Part shown: one piece after another, positions 10,130-19,981 of the stretch
Position numbering within the stretch: position 1 is the first letter of the stretch
How the letters are laid out: every line of letters begins with the position of its first letter
NCBI GenBank assembly: GCA_963585895.1
Contig: OY757934.1
Location: 37,156,529-37,220,528 of the forward strand
DNA from: Sepioteuthis lessoniana
Taxonomy: Eukaryota > Mollusca > Cephalopoda > Myopsida > Loliginidae
Length of the DNA stretch: 64,000 nucleotides
Direction: 5' to 3'
Program-made: the position numbers and the translations under genes
The notes under the pieces: model-generated
Seen by the model: only the letters and a program-made list of their open reading frames with translations
Told to the model about the DNA's origin: nothing
Databases searched by the model: none

Positions 10130-10203
10130 CAGATACTATCTCTCCGGGTCAGAGTGAACCTGGAAAATAAGGATAATAAAGGTGTATATAATACAAATTA
10201 GAT
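10130..10203 (-). mobile_element. Family B fragment, head-to-head with the next copy
   Basis: CTCTCCGGGTCAGAGTGAACCT is the minus-strand middle of family B. Within a few bases of its right end a plus-strand B copy starts, giving a head-to-head pair. Confidence 0.6.
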
Positions 10204-10204
10204 C

Positions 10205-10552
10205 TCCAAAGTCCAGTCGGCTGGGGACGTAGAATACACCGACTGCATCTCTACATAGGGGTAAGACTGTTCTGCATATAACATTAAACCATATGATGGC
10301 GAGGATCCAGCCTTGGAGATTTGGGGATGGTGGAATACTTCTTCATTGTCGTCGCTCCCAATGTCCACTTTCACCTGGAGTGGTGGCACCTGATTGGGTC
10401 CTATCTATGGGTCAAATGGAACTAACTGTGTGCAAACAAATAATTCATGTTAAATTGGAACTGATATATAGCAATACTTGAAACCTTTTAACGGTGTGCA
10501 AAAAAGAGCTCAGGGTCGTTTTAAGAATGTTATCAACAAAACCTGTTTACAA

Positions 10553-10631
<79 letters not shown>

Positions 10632-10693
10632 AAACAGGATTTGGCATTAAATAACCTACAATGGTTGATATCACATAAAACCCAACCAACCAC
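10205..10693 (+). mobile_element. Family B retroposon, near full length, with internal (TA)n
   Basis: It starts with the family's 5' hairpin (CAGTCGG...CCGACTG), continues through GTGGTGGCACCTGATTGGG and TCTATGGGTCAAATGGAACT, and ends with GATTTGGCATTAAATAACC and CCCAACCAACC. A TA run of about 35 units (10556-10627) sits inside the element at a site where other copies carry only ACATATAAATA, so it expanded after insertion. The internal VNTR is almost absent here. Confidence 0.8.
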
Positions 10694-10707
10694 ACAAATC
10701 AGCTCTC

Positions 10708-10836
10708 CACACTGGAGCCTGACCATCAGAGGCAGTTTAGTGTTATATTCATGACCCCTCTTGTTTTAATGGTGGGGATCTGACCCAGCTGCAATTTTAC
10801 GATCAGTGTATTCCAAGCCCCTCCGACAGGGTAATC
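10708..10836 (-). mobile_element. Family B fragment (5' end)
   Basis: The minus-strand 5' third of family B (CTGGAGCCTGACCATCAGAG ... CAGTGTATTCCAAGCC), directly after the tail of the previous B copy and in opposite orientation. Confidence 0.65.
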
Positions 10837-10885
10837 AGACAAGTAGTGTTAATTCAATAAAAGTATTAAATACGAAATATTTTTG

Positions 10886-10886
<1 letters not shown>

Positions 10887-10948
<62 letters not shown>
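10887..10948. repeat. (TA)n microsatellite
   Basis: About 30 TA units. Confidence 0.95.
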
Positions 10949-10952
<4 letters not shown>

Positions 10953-11817
10953 CATATTTATACTTATAAAATCTTGCTAGCTAGGTATTTGTATCAAAGG
11001 AATTACTGGAGTAAAAGGTACAGGCTGGAAAAAAATCAGGTTTATTGAGTAAATCTTAACAAAATCAATAATGGTTTTCATTTTCAAGATTTGTTTTTAA
11101 GTTTTTAAAATCTTTTTTCTCTAGGTTAATGATTTTTATTATTTACATCAAATCCTTTTTCTTTTCGTTTTTTTTTTTAGATTTAATATGATAAACCAAC
11201 TTTAATGTGCACCGCATTTCTTCAGTAATTATGAACACTCATAAAATTGAATAAAAAATTGGAAACTGGTAAGAAAACCGTTACTTGCATTATCAGTTAC
11301 TATAAGGTTGGTCTCTATGTTGAAGAATACCAACAACAATAACAGAAAGAAGTGAAGAAATATGCATACCAAAATATCGCCAAAGTATTTATTCCATTAT
11401 TATAGGAAAAAAAAAACAAAAAAAAAAACAAAATCAAAACAATTTTTTTGCCAAATTAGTAATGGTAGCTGTAAATCCTCCGATGCCTGAAAGAAAGAAA
11501 GAAAAAAGTTCTTTTAAGATTACTATTCTGCATACTATTCTGTGATATATTTTAGTTCCTTGTGCGTCAGTCTCTTTTTTCTTTTTTTCTTTTTTGTTGA
11601 TTTCTTTATCTTTCTTTTCCTCTATTTTTCTTCGTCGCTTTGTTGTTTCTCAACTTCTTTCCATGTTTTTTTTGACATTTTCGGTACCTTTTTTTGTCTT
11701 TTCCCAAATTTCTATCTCTTGCCTTTTTACTATTTCCATTAGGTTTTTTTTTTCAATTGTCATATTTTTTCTATTTCTTACCTCGTTACCTTTGCATCTG
11801 TCTTCTATCAACTCCAT

Positions 11818-11824
<7 letters not shown>
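10949..11824. other. Unassigned AT-rich then pyrimidine-rich sequence
   Basis: The first part has A-runs (11407-11440). From about 11570 to 11824 the plus strand is strongly T/C-rich and gives FFFS-type frames with no domain signature. Confidence 0.4.
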
Positions 11825-11880
<56 letters not shown>

Positions 11881-11928
11881 GATATATGTATTGCACTGCC
11901 AATGTGTGTGTATATAAATAAATATACA

Positions 11929-11958
<30 letters not shown>
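11825..11958. repeat. (CA)n run and nearby (TA)n run
   Basis: CA at 11825-11873 and TA at 11933-11958, with AT-rich sequence between. Confidence 0.95.
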
Positions 11959-11959
<1 letters not shown>

Positions 11960-11964
11960 GTAGA

Positions 11965-12215
11965 CCATCATGATCAAATCGCACTGACAGCGCAGAGTTC
12001 CCTTACTCTCTCTCTCTCTCGCCATCCGTATCTATCATTTATAGCTTCTGGCAGGTCCTCCAAACTACATCCAGTGTTCGTACAGAGATGATATACGTTT
12101 TGCAGGTCGCCCAACACTGATGCCTCTATGTGTAGGAGTTCAAGGGAGAACATTGCTTAGGTTATAAGTTCGTTCTTTCTTCTCCAGCAGTGCCACGCAT
12201 GTCTTGATCATCTTA
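11965..12215 (-). mobile_element. RTE-like LINE, decayed 3' fragment
   Basis: Minus-strand match to the end of the RTE-like family: TTATAGCTTCTGGCAGGTCC corresponds to TTCATCGCCTCTGGCAGGTC in the copies at 55.08 and 62.35 kb, and TTCTCCAGCAGTG is also shared. The short CATCATGATC at the left end is the remnant of the (ATG)n tail. No open frame survives. Confidence 0.65.
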
Positions 12216-12217
12216 CT

Positions 12218-12218
12218 T

Positions 12219-12268
<50 letters not shown>
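12218..12268. repeat. (TA)n microsatellite
   Basis: About 25 TA units, followed to 12530 by TATATG-rich, partly repetitive sequence. Confidence 0.9.
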
Positions 12269-12271
<3 letters not shown>

Positions 12272-12533
12272 TGTATATATTTGTCTATGTGCATATGTAG
12301 AAAGGCTTATATATTTGAATATATATATGAAAAATTGTAAACATGTATATATATTTACTCCAGTACACACATGAATTCGTGTTTATATATCCATATTTGT
12401 ATATATATAGATTTATATGTTTATGTGCACATACAAAATATGTTCCTAAGTATGCATAGATATGTATGTATATGCAAATATATGTATATACATATGTATC
12501 TGTGAGAGGGTAGATGCACACATGTGTAACTAT

Positions 12534-12552
12534 ATATATATATATATATATC

Positions 12553-12596
<44 letters not shown>
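12534..12596. repeat. (TA)n(CA)n(TA)n compound microsatellite
   Basis: TA, CA and TA runs in series. Confidence 0.9.
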
Positions 12597-13590
12597 CTTC
12601 TTTCTATTTCTATTCTCATTCTTTCTTAGAATAACTTTCCTTTCTTCTTTTCCCACTCTATTTTCTTTTCCCGTCTTTTGAACTTGTTTTTGTTTCCTTG
12701 TTTTCTTCCCCTCACCTTTAGTTATCATTCCTCGTTTCCTTCTGGCCGTTTCCCAATTGAAAAACTCACGATCAAGAACAACTCATTCCACTTCCGGCGA
12801 GATTTTCTTTCCACACTCGTGTCGGTCTGCACGATTTTCTCAGCTTCACCACCACAACAACATTTGCTAAAATCATATTTGGCCTGCCATCTAAGCAACC
12901 TCTTTGAAATCTCTCAAAGTTTTCCTTCCGGTTTAACTTTATAGTAATCTGAACGGGATTTTACATTGTCCTACCGAATGTCTACGTTTATCAGCAGTTT
13001 TCTTTTTTTTTTTTTTAAATAAGCGCTTATGTAAAAAAGAACAGTTCGTTGCATTGAAAAGAGCAATCTCTTGATACGACCATAAAGCCTAGAGAATAAT
13101 ACTTGACTGAATCAGACAAAGAATTTATAAATATTAAGATAACAGCTGATAGGGCAGATAACTCTGAAAATTTCATTTTATTTGCTAAATGTACATGAAA
13201 TATACTGCATATTCTCGTGTCTCAATCAAGCTTGTATGTAGGTTGATTCATGTATTTGTGTTCCATTATTTATCAAGTAAGTCATGTTTGCATTAAGATT
13301 TTTAGCATTGTTATACAATGACTTTTATTTCTGTCTGAGTACTGTTTAAGTTTACACCGTAAGCCCATTTGATACTTAGAAATATTTGATCCCGTGGCAA
13401 ACAACCGTAAAGATAAATTAAATTCGACAAAAACTGACTAGTAAATCAACAACTTTTTTTAAAGTTATGAGTGTGAGCTTCTTCTCTTCAGGGTTTATTG
13501 AATTAGTCTTTAACGGTTTTGAAATATCGAAATGGACTCATTTAGATAATGATAGCGGTGTTGCTTCACGCCCTATAAAAAGAATATGTT
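12597..13590. other. Unassigned sequence
   Basis: Pyrimidine-rich at the left (12597-12720). The 88-residue frame at 12678-12944 has no recognisable domain. No repeat family recognised. Confidence 0.4.
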
Positions 13591-13591
13591 T

Positions 13592-13724
13592 GGTTTCCTC
13601 GTGGCTGAGTGGTAGAATCTTGGACTGGCGTTTGAGTCAACCGGGTTTCGATCTCAGCTTCGGGAATCTAGCCTGTCTAGCCACACTGAAGATTTCTGAT
13701 AGAACGAAACAGATCTGTCTGTGG

Positions 13725-13726
<2 letters not shown>
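13592..13726 (+). mobile_element. SINE family E copy 1
   Basis: A tRNA-like head with box A TGGCTGAGTGGTAGAATC and box B GGGTTTCGATCTCAG is followed by the body AGCCTGTCTAGCCACACTGA and the end CAGATCTGTCTGTGGATAA. It is tailed by a TA run (13727-13764), as in the copy at 32.74 kb. Confidence 0.85.
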
Positions 13727-13764
<38 letters not shown>

Positions 13765-13767
<3 letters not shown>

Positions 13768-13930
13768 TCCCCTACCCCTGTAGGGTTGAGCTCTCTAGCG
13801 AGGGAAGTAAATGTGTTGCCATTAGCGTAATGTAAGGCTCTTCATATGAATCGAGCTCTCAGTAGCCGTTAAGCGGACATATGTAAATAAAAACACTTGT
13901 GATACATAACCGTTTAAATTTCTTTCGCTT
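13765..13930 (+). repeat. Segment shared with the flank of another SINE E
   Basis: TTGCCATTAGCGTAATGTAA followed by GGCTCTTCATATGAATCGAGC resembles 32685-32720 (AGCTCTTCGAATGAATTGAGC). In both places it lies just upstream of a SINE E head, so it may belong to a longer E-containing unit. Confidence 0.5.
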
Positions 13931-13935
13931 ACGCT

Positions 13936-14071
13936 GGTTTCCTCGTGGCTGAGTGGTAGAATCTTGGTTTGGCATTTCAGTCAAACGGGTTTTGATCCCA
14001 GCTTCGGGAATCTAGCCTGTCTAGTGACACAGAAGAGTTCTGATAGAACGAAACAGATCTATCTGTGGATG
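13936..14071 (+). mobile_element. SINE family E copy 2, fused to an RTE-like LINE
   Basis: Same head and body as copy 1 (box A TGGCTGAGTGGTAGAATC, box B GGGTTTTGATCCCAG). It ends at CTGTGGATGAA, where the coding sequence of the RTE-like LINE begins at once, with no TA tail between. The open frame runs from inside the SINE into the reverse transcriptase. Confidence 0.85.
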
Positions 14072-15307
14072 AATGCCCAACTACGAAACCGAATAGAACC
14101 CAAAATCGACAACATACTTAGAAAAAACCAAAATGGCTTCCGAAGAAATAGATCCACGACCTCACAAATATTAACCATCCGCAGAATCCTTGAAGGTGTA
14201 CGGGCAAAGAACCTACAAGCGACATTAATATTTGTCGACTTTACCAAGGCTTTCGACTCCATTCACAGAGGAAAGATGGAACAAATCCTACTAGCGTACG
14301 GCATACCTAAAGAAACCGTAGCGGCAATAACGATTCTCTATAGAAACACTAAAGTAAAAGTACGATCACCAGATGGAGACACAGAATACTTCGACATTGT
14401 AGCAGGAGTACTACAAGGGGACACGCTGGCTCCGTACCTCTTTATCATTTGTCTAGACTACGTACTTAGAACATCGATTGACAAAATCAAAGAGAATGGC
14501 TTCGAACTGACGAAGAAAAGAAGCAGAAGATACCCCGCAACAACAATTACCGACGCCGACTACGCCGATGACATAGCGATACTGGCAAATACACCTGACC
14601 AAGCCGAAACACTTCTGCATAGTTTGGAACGAGCAGCAGCAAGCATAGGCCTCCATGTTAATGCACACAAAACGGAATATATGTGCTATAACCAAACGGG
14701 GGACATCTCCACTCTAAAAGGAACCCCTCTTAAACTAGTAGACAAATTCACGTACCTAGGAAGCAGCGTCGAATCAACCGAAAAGGACATCGAAACGAGG
14801 TTAACAAAAGCATGGACAGCTATCAATAGGCTATCGACTATATGGAAATCAGACCTAACCGATAAAATGAAACGCAGTTTCTTCCAGGCAGCGGTCACAT
14901 CGATACTGCTATAGGGATGCACTACATGGACGCTAACAAAACGGCTGGAGAAGAAACTAGATGGCAATTACACAAGAATGCTGCGTGCAATCCTGAACAA
15001 GTCCTGGCAGCAACACCCCACAAGACACCAACTGTACGGCCACCTGCCCCCTATCACGAAAACTATTCAAGTTAGGCGAACCAGACATGCAGGACATTGC
15101 TGGAGAAGCAGAGATGAACTCATAAGAGATGTACTCTTATGGATCCCCACACATGGCCGCGCAAAAGCAGGACGACCAGCACGAACGTACATTCAGCAGC
15201 TATGTGAGGATACAGGTTGTTGTCCTGAAGACCTGCCTAGGGCGATGAACGATAGGGAGGAGTGGCGAGAGAGGGTCAGGGATATCCGTGCTGCCAGCAC
15301 GATATGA
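14071..15307 (+). pseudogene. RTE-like reverse transcriptase, one stop codon
   Basis: One reading frame of about 412 codons covers fingers, palm, thumb and C-terminus, broken only by TAG at 14912-14914. Visible motifs are QNGFRRNRST, VDFTKAFDSIHRGKM (palm, first catalytic Asp), GVLQGDTLAPYLF and DADYADDIAIL (the catalytic YADD box), then LVDKFTYLGS and, near the end, RRTRHAGHCWRS and GRPARTYIQQLC. At the stop, the copy at 62.7 kb has a tyrosine codon (SILLYGCTTW), so one substitution explains it. The frame also extends upstream into SINE E, which adds residues that are not part of the enzyme. It could not mobilise itself without an endonuclease. Confidence 0.85.
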
Positions 15308-15320
15308 TGATGATGATGAT
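14071..15320 (+). mobile_element. RTE-like non-LTR retrotransposon, 5'-truncated, young
   Basis: This copy keeps the reverse transcriptase from just before the N-G-F-R motif to the natural 3' end. The 3' end has a short hairpin (CGTGCTGCCAGCACG, 15287-15301) followed by (ATG)n at 15304-15320. The upstream endonuclease domain is missing; the decayed copy at 56.1-59.0 kb still shows it. A tail of short tandem repeats is usual for RTE-clade elements. The clade name is my inference from the tail and the overall protein pattern; the reverse transcriptase identity itself is secure. Of the five copies here this is the least damaged. Confidence 0.85.
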
Positions 15321-15329
15321 ATATAACCA

Positions 15330-16269
15330 TTACCAATCTTAACAGAATCAAACATTTATCAAAGGGTATGTTATGACTATATTTTACTTTTTTTAAGCAT
15401 ATTTTAGTAAGCAAATTTAGTTTTTAAAAAGTTCTAAATATAAACGATTTTCTTGTCGGACCTTATGTGGATGAGCGGAACTGCGTTTGGTGATTCTGTT
15501 GATAGTGAGGTTTTATCTGGGATTCTCAGATATCCATCTAATCGTTCATAAAGTTGTCTAGATGAATTTTAGTTCTAAATTGGCACATTTTTACAAAAAA
15601 AAAAGTTCCCCCTATCAGTGTGTTGAACAAATCAGTTTTAAAAAGATTTGCTCATCTTCATTCTTAATCTTCTATTTCTACATTTCAATAGAAGATTGAT
15701 CTATCCACATTTATAGATATCGTAAATATGTTGTCCACGGTGGCCTTCTCGTTTATGGTCACGGAATCATTTACTGATTAAATTAATTTTTGAAAGCAAA
15801 TTTTGCTCGTAGTTATTATCATTATATCGGAATTTCACCCTCACCAATTGATTACTCATGTATTGGTAGATGACAACATTTTGCCTAAATGGTTATTTTC
15901 GGAATTTGGCCTTCGGTGTATACGCCACTTGCATATATTTACATTCGTAATCTTCTGCTTCCGGTTGATACATTCCATGAAATGGTTCGATAGAAAATTG
16001 CGTAATCTGTATTGATTAATACCGTATATACTCGAGTATCAGTCGAACTTATATATTGGTCGACCGTTGATTTACGGTAATGAAATCATTAATTAATTTC
16101 TAGATTTGCAGTTACTCTACAATAGGTTTGTATTTGTTACATTACAAAATTCAGTACAACTCAAAATTCCAGTTCTTTTACTTTATCGTATATAAAACAT
16201 TTTATCAAATTAGTAACATTACAGTCGGCATTTACTGGTGTATACGCACTGAATATACTGTTCTTCTTT
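15330..16269. other. Unassigned AT-rich sequence
   Basis: No gene or repeat family member recognised; small frames only. Confidence 0.4.
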
Positions 16270-16335
16270 AAGGATGGCTTTGGCATTAAATAACCCACGA
16301 AGTTTGATAAGCCATTGAGAATAAAGAAACCAAAA
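16270..16335 (+). mobile_element. Family B 3'-end fragment
   Basis: GGCTTTGGCATTAAATAACC followed by GTTTGATAAGCCATTGAG matches the conserved 3' end of family B. The (AACC)n tail has decayed. Confidence 0.6.
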
Positions 16336-16718
16336 AGAAAAACGCACTGAACTCTTTCAGTGTTGCTTTATTCGACTGAAATACTAAAATATACATCTCT
16401 ATTCTTTCCCAAAACATACTGATTCTAATGTTGGAAGTTTCCGAGATACAAATGCATGCATTAATGATTCTTTTGTGTTGAAGAAATCCCTTTAATGCAC
16501 AATGGTTGTAAATTACAATCAAATCTTCGATAAGGCAAAGTCATAATACAGCTGTTGTGATTTTACACCATTCCAGTTTAAGTCTATTGACAACAATATC
16601 GATTTAAAATCAGACCTAATTTTTTTCTAAAAAACAAATCAAGCCTTTTGTTAACTGGCTATAGTTCATATTTTAGGCGGTTGATATGACAAAGAAAAGA
16701 ACAAAACTTTTTTTTAGA

Positions 16719-16722
16719 TCAT

Positions 16723-16753
<31 letters not shown>

Positions 16754-16762
16754 AGCAGCATC
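16719..16762. repeat. (ATC)n(AGC)n triplet repeat
   Basis: A CATCAT run passes into an AGC run. It could be the (ATG)n tail of a minus-strand RTE-like copy, but no LINE body follows. Confidence 0.85.
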
Positions 16763-16861
16763 AAGTCATTATCTTCATCTTAATTTCAATTACTTTCTAT
16801 CACAACTTACGTGGGTTCTTATTTCTACGATACAGAGGAACAGTGCGCATCGGAAACAATA

Positions 16862-16930
16862 AAAAAGGCTTAGATCTCGGTGAGATTCAAACTCACATCC
16901 CCTTTTGCCCCTTAACATTAAAACTAGTAC
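16862..16930 (-). mobile_element. tRNA-like SINE head (family D)
   Basis: The minus strand has GTGAGTTTGAATCTCACCG, a clear box B with a paired T stem. Box A is weak (ACTAGTTTTAATGTTAAGG). The rest of the element is not recognisable. Confidence 0.45.
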
Positions 16931-17032
16931 TGGGTAAAAACAATAACAAGAAATATGGCGCCGACAGAACAGAGAGATCACTGGATGGCTTTATAGGTGC
17001 TATTATCTGAATACCAGTGATAACAGTTGTTC

Positions 17033-17225
17033 TCGTAGCTTAGATTGTAAAGCTTTTGCTACGAAAAATTCAAGCCTTCTCCAGGATAAAAAAGACGCGT
17101 GTTCGAATATCACCGAAAACTTATTGTTGATTCCATTGCGCAATATACTTTGTTGCCATAGAGTTCACGATTTGACTGAGTTGTGATAAAAAGTAACCAA
17201 AATTTAGATAACGAAAAATACTATT
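17033..17225 (+). mobile_element. SINE family D copy
   Basis: CGTAGCTTAGATTGTAAAGC (box A) and CGTGTTCGAATATCACC (box B) form a tRNA-like head. The body continues GACTGAGTTGTGATAAAAAG, which recurs at 17.9 kb and weakly at 1.04 kb. Confidence 0.6.
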
Positions 17226-17800
17226 CAAAATTAATGATAATGATTAAAACACTTTCCAACTGAAAAAAATTGCTAATTTGGAACAACATTTGGATGTACA
17301 GAGAAAGGAGAGAGAAAAAAAAAGATAAACTAGAGTGTTTCATGAATATAATAAAAAAAAACTGACACTCTTAAACGATTTCTGTAAATGTGAGATCATT
17401 GATTGAGAAATTACGTCAAAGATACAAGGAAGAAAGTAACTTTGTTTAAACGAAACTATAGCCTTTTATAAAACTCTAAATGCACAGAGTATTTTTAGGG
17501 GTGTGTATGTCAACAGGGAATTGCCATCATTAGAGAATTAAATTTGTGTCGATAAGATTCTGTTGAACATGATCAATACTGAAGTGCTATGAAAAATTCA
17601 ACATTGCGTTAAATCATTTACTGATAAAACAATATATCTAGTGTATATTTTGGCAATCTAAGGAATGTTTCATTTTTTAGATTATCATTATTGAATCTAA
17701 CTTGTATTTTCTTTCAACTTTTAATCTTAGTCACTTTTTATCGCATCTCATTCCGTTCATTTTTGATCGTAAAATGTCATAAAAATAGTAATAATGTTGG
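17226..17800. other. Unassigned AT-rich sequence
   Basis: Nothing recognised. Confidence 0.4.
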
Positions 17801-17807
17801 TGAGATT

Positions 17808-17960
17808 CGAACTCACAACTCCTTTTTTCTCTTGGGAAATCCTGGTTTTCCTTACTGGCTGCTTTATTAAATAAGCTATAAGACAATTTTTAAGTGTTGA
17901 AGAAATGACGGTCCGAATTAGTTGCGATAAAAAAAACAACTGAAATTTTTAAAATGAAAG
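17808..17960 (-). mobile_element. SINE family D copy with head and body in opposite orientation
   Basis: The minus strand carries a head with box B GTGAGTTCGAATCTCACC and box A TATAGCTTATTTAATAAAGC. The body-like piece at 17902-17950 (GGTCCGAATTAGTTGCGATAAA) reads on the plus strand. Head and body therefore point away from each other, unlike the copy at 17.03 kb. Confidence 0.5.
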
Positions 17961-18420
17961 AAAATACTAGTCAAATAAATTGGCAAATAAGTAGATAAAT
18001 AAATAAATAAAATCTGCTATTAAAATCACTTGTTCGTAAAACCAAGAAACACAACATCGACTGAACAAAGACAAGGTAGCAGACGAGTTATGAGTGAGAT
18101 TTCAGCGTCTGCCTATCAAATTATTTACTCCTTTTCACATCAGTGTTAGCTGGTGATTTTTCACTGGAGTTTGAATGACAGTAAGTCTCCTCAAGTCTCC
18201 AGGACTCGTCTAAGGATTCTGGCCGTTCTCAGCAATGCTGTGATTTGCATAGTCTCTATTTGTCCGCCAACTTCCAAGTCCTCTAGGCCTTTTAATAATC
18301 CTTTAGTAATTGTGTCAAAAGCACCAGTCACAATTGGTACAATCGTCACTTTCATGTTCCACAGCTTTTTCAATTCTCTAGCAAGGTCGAGGTACTTATC
18401 CTTCTTTTCATATTCCTTCA

Positions 18421-18653
18421 AATTTATTCTGTGGTCTGCCAGGACAGCAAAGTCGACAATTTTGCAGATTTTCTTTTTTGTTGTTGAATATTATAAGGTT
18501 TGATCTTCTAGCCGGGATTAGGTGATTCGTTTGTATGTTAAAGTCCCATAGGAGTTTATGTGTGTCATTTTCTAGGACAGATGCTGGGTTGTGCATATAC
18601 CATTTGTTAATATGGTCAAATTTAAATTTCTTGCACATTTCCCAGTGGATCAC
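18421..18653 (-). pseudogene. Restriction-like endonuclease region of the LINE
   Basis: The translation shows IHWEMCKKFKFDHINKWYM, SVLENDTHKLLWDFNIQTN and ARRSNLIIFNNKK. In sister copies here the last motif is R-R-P-D-L followed by I-x-x-K-K, the PD-x(n)-D/E-type nuclease motif. The P-D to S-N change and a frameshift just after it make this domain inactive. Confidence 0.75.
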
Positions 18654-19151
18654 CTTGCCGACCCAATCGTGTCTAGCCTTATACTCCTTCTATGCTAATT
18701 TGCTGCATTCGCATTCGCTTATTATGTGATTGATTGTTTCGTCTTTGTCACCACATAGCCTACATTTGCTATTTTGTTGCGTCTTATCTATTCCCGCTTT
18801 GATATGATTGATTCTAATGGTGTTGTCCAGTGTTGCTATGAGGAGAGATTCCGTTTCTCTCTTAAGGTTTCCTTTTCTTAGCCAGGTCTAACTTTTCTGG
18901 TGTGAAATGTTATTTATTAGTTGTTTAAAGCGGCCTTAGAGTTGTTTTTTTTCCATTTGTGTTTCCTAGTTGTTTTCATTCTATCGTCTATTCGTGTTGT
19001 CAGTATCGTTTCTGATGGTTGTAATCAGTCCACGTTCGTGTTTTTCTATGGAGCCTTCGAGCCGTTGTATCGATGCATCAACGCTGTCTTCGATTCTGGC
19101 AAGTCATCTCCCTCCCTCTTTTCTAGATACATATAGTCTGTCAACGCCGTC

Positions 19152-19535
19152 TCAGGGATGTAATGCCTTATGCATGGTCATTAGTTTTTTTGTTCTTTGA
19201 TCCATTTGTTTAAGTTCATCTCTAGTCCCCTTGAGAAAGGGTCCCGAATATCTAACGAGGGGCACAGCCCAAGTACTTATTCCTTTTATGAGATTTCTGC
19301 CGGAGAGTTTTGTCTCGAGAAGCTTTCTAGTTCTCCTGAGATATTCTTTTCGGATCTTGTCTTTCATTTGCACTTGTTTGATGGTGTCAGCCTCCAAGAT
19401 ACCCAAGTATTTGTAGGTTTCGTTTTCTCCGAGCGTTCTAATTTTGTCGTGATTTGGTAGTTCCATTCCGCCAGTCATATGTCGTTTGTCACTTTTCATG
19501 ACGAGCATGGCACATTTTTCTATGCCAAATTCCAT
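19152..19535 (-). pseudogene. LINE reverse transcriptase thumb and connector
   Basis: A 127-codon open frame covers GMEFGIEKCAMLVMKSDKRH through TYKYLGILEADTIKQVQM to TWAVPLVRYSGPFLKGTRDE. The same series appears in the 28.2-kb and 45.3-kb copies, which confirms one family. Confidence 0.85.
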
Positions 19536-19582
19536 TCCTAGGTCCTGACTGTATACTCTAACGGTGTGTATGAGAGTACCAG

Positions 19583-19902
19583 TTATTTTTCATTTTTTGC
19601 AAATAGTTTAATGTCATCCATGTACATTAGGTGATTGATCTTCTCTTGCAATCTGCTGAGTTTGTATCCGGCTACACATTTTCTGAGTATGTGGTAGAGT
19701 GGCAACATGGCTATTATGAATAGTAAGGGTGATAGTGCATCTCCTTGGAAAATCCCTCTTTGGATCTTTGTTTCAGCTAAGCTTCTTCCTCCTGCTGTCA
19801 GCTCCACTCTCCAGGTTTGCATGGTCTTTTCGATAAAGTTTATGACTTTCTGTAATATTCTGTACATTTTAAGACAGTGTATTATCCAGCTTTGTGGAAG
19901 CA

Positions 19903-19903
<1 letters not shown>
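19583..19903 (-). pseudogene. LINE reverse transcriptase palm with intact YMDD
   Basis: A 106-codon open frame with GIFQGDALSPLLFIIAMLPL and HLMYMDDIKLFAKNEK. The two catalytic aspartates of the YMDD box are present. It is truncated upstream, where the fingers would be, at a (TTA)n junction. Confidence 0.85.
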
Positions 19904-19904
<1 letters not shown>

Positions 19905-19980
<76 letters not shown>

Positions 19981-19981
19981 C
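19905..19981. repeat. (TTA)n run, 3' tail of an upstream LINE copy
   Basis: About 25 units. On the minus strand it is an (AAT)n tail that follows the LINE 3' end at 19982 and is itself followed by the next truncated LINE. Confidence 0.9.

Larger units (their letters stand above)
18118..19903 (-). mobile_element. R2/R4-group LINE copy, 5'-truncated (stack 1)
   Basis: Read on the minus strand: reverse transcriptase from K/L-P-Q-S-W-I (19900), GIFQGDALSPLLF (about 19760-19720) and the catalytic box HLMYMDDIKLF (about 19640-19605, YMDD intact). The thumb follows (ETYKYLGILEADTIKQ). Next comes a CX2CX8HX4C motif (CRLCGDKDETINHIISEC, about 18770-18715), then the restriction-like endonuclease region and the 3' end at about 18120. 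A C-terminal zinc knuckle plus restriction-like endonuclease is the mark of the R2/R4/CRE type of non-LTR element, as opposed to the APE type. The endonuclease R-P-D motif reads ARRSNLII here, so the P-D pair is lost. There are several frameshifts. At its 5' end it abuts a (TTA)n run. Confidence 0.85.

Noticed and set aside
11570..11824. Pyrimidine-rich tract considered as a splice acceptor region
   Set aside because: It is too long and too low in complexity, and no coding exon follows; it runs into a CA microsatellite.
12678..12944. 88-codon frame considered as a possible secreted peptide
   Set aside because: It lies in pyrimidine-rich sequence, and the hydrophobic start comes from T-rich codons. 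Nothing else supports a gene.
13592..13665. tRNA-like sequences with boxes A and B, considered as tRNA genes (also at 17.03, 32.74, 35.48 and 59.5 kb)
   Set aside because: Each is followed by the same SINE body and recurs in the window, and acceptor stems do not pair well, so they are SINE heads.
13467..13835. 122-codon frame
   Set aside because: It spans SINE E copy 1 and its TA tail; no protein family pattern.
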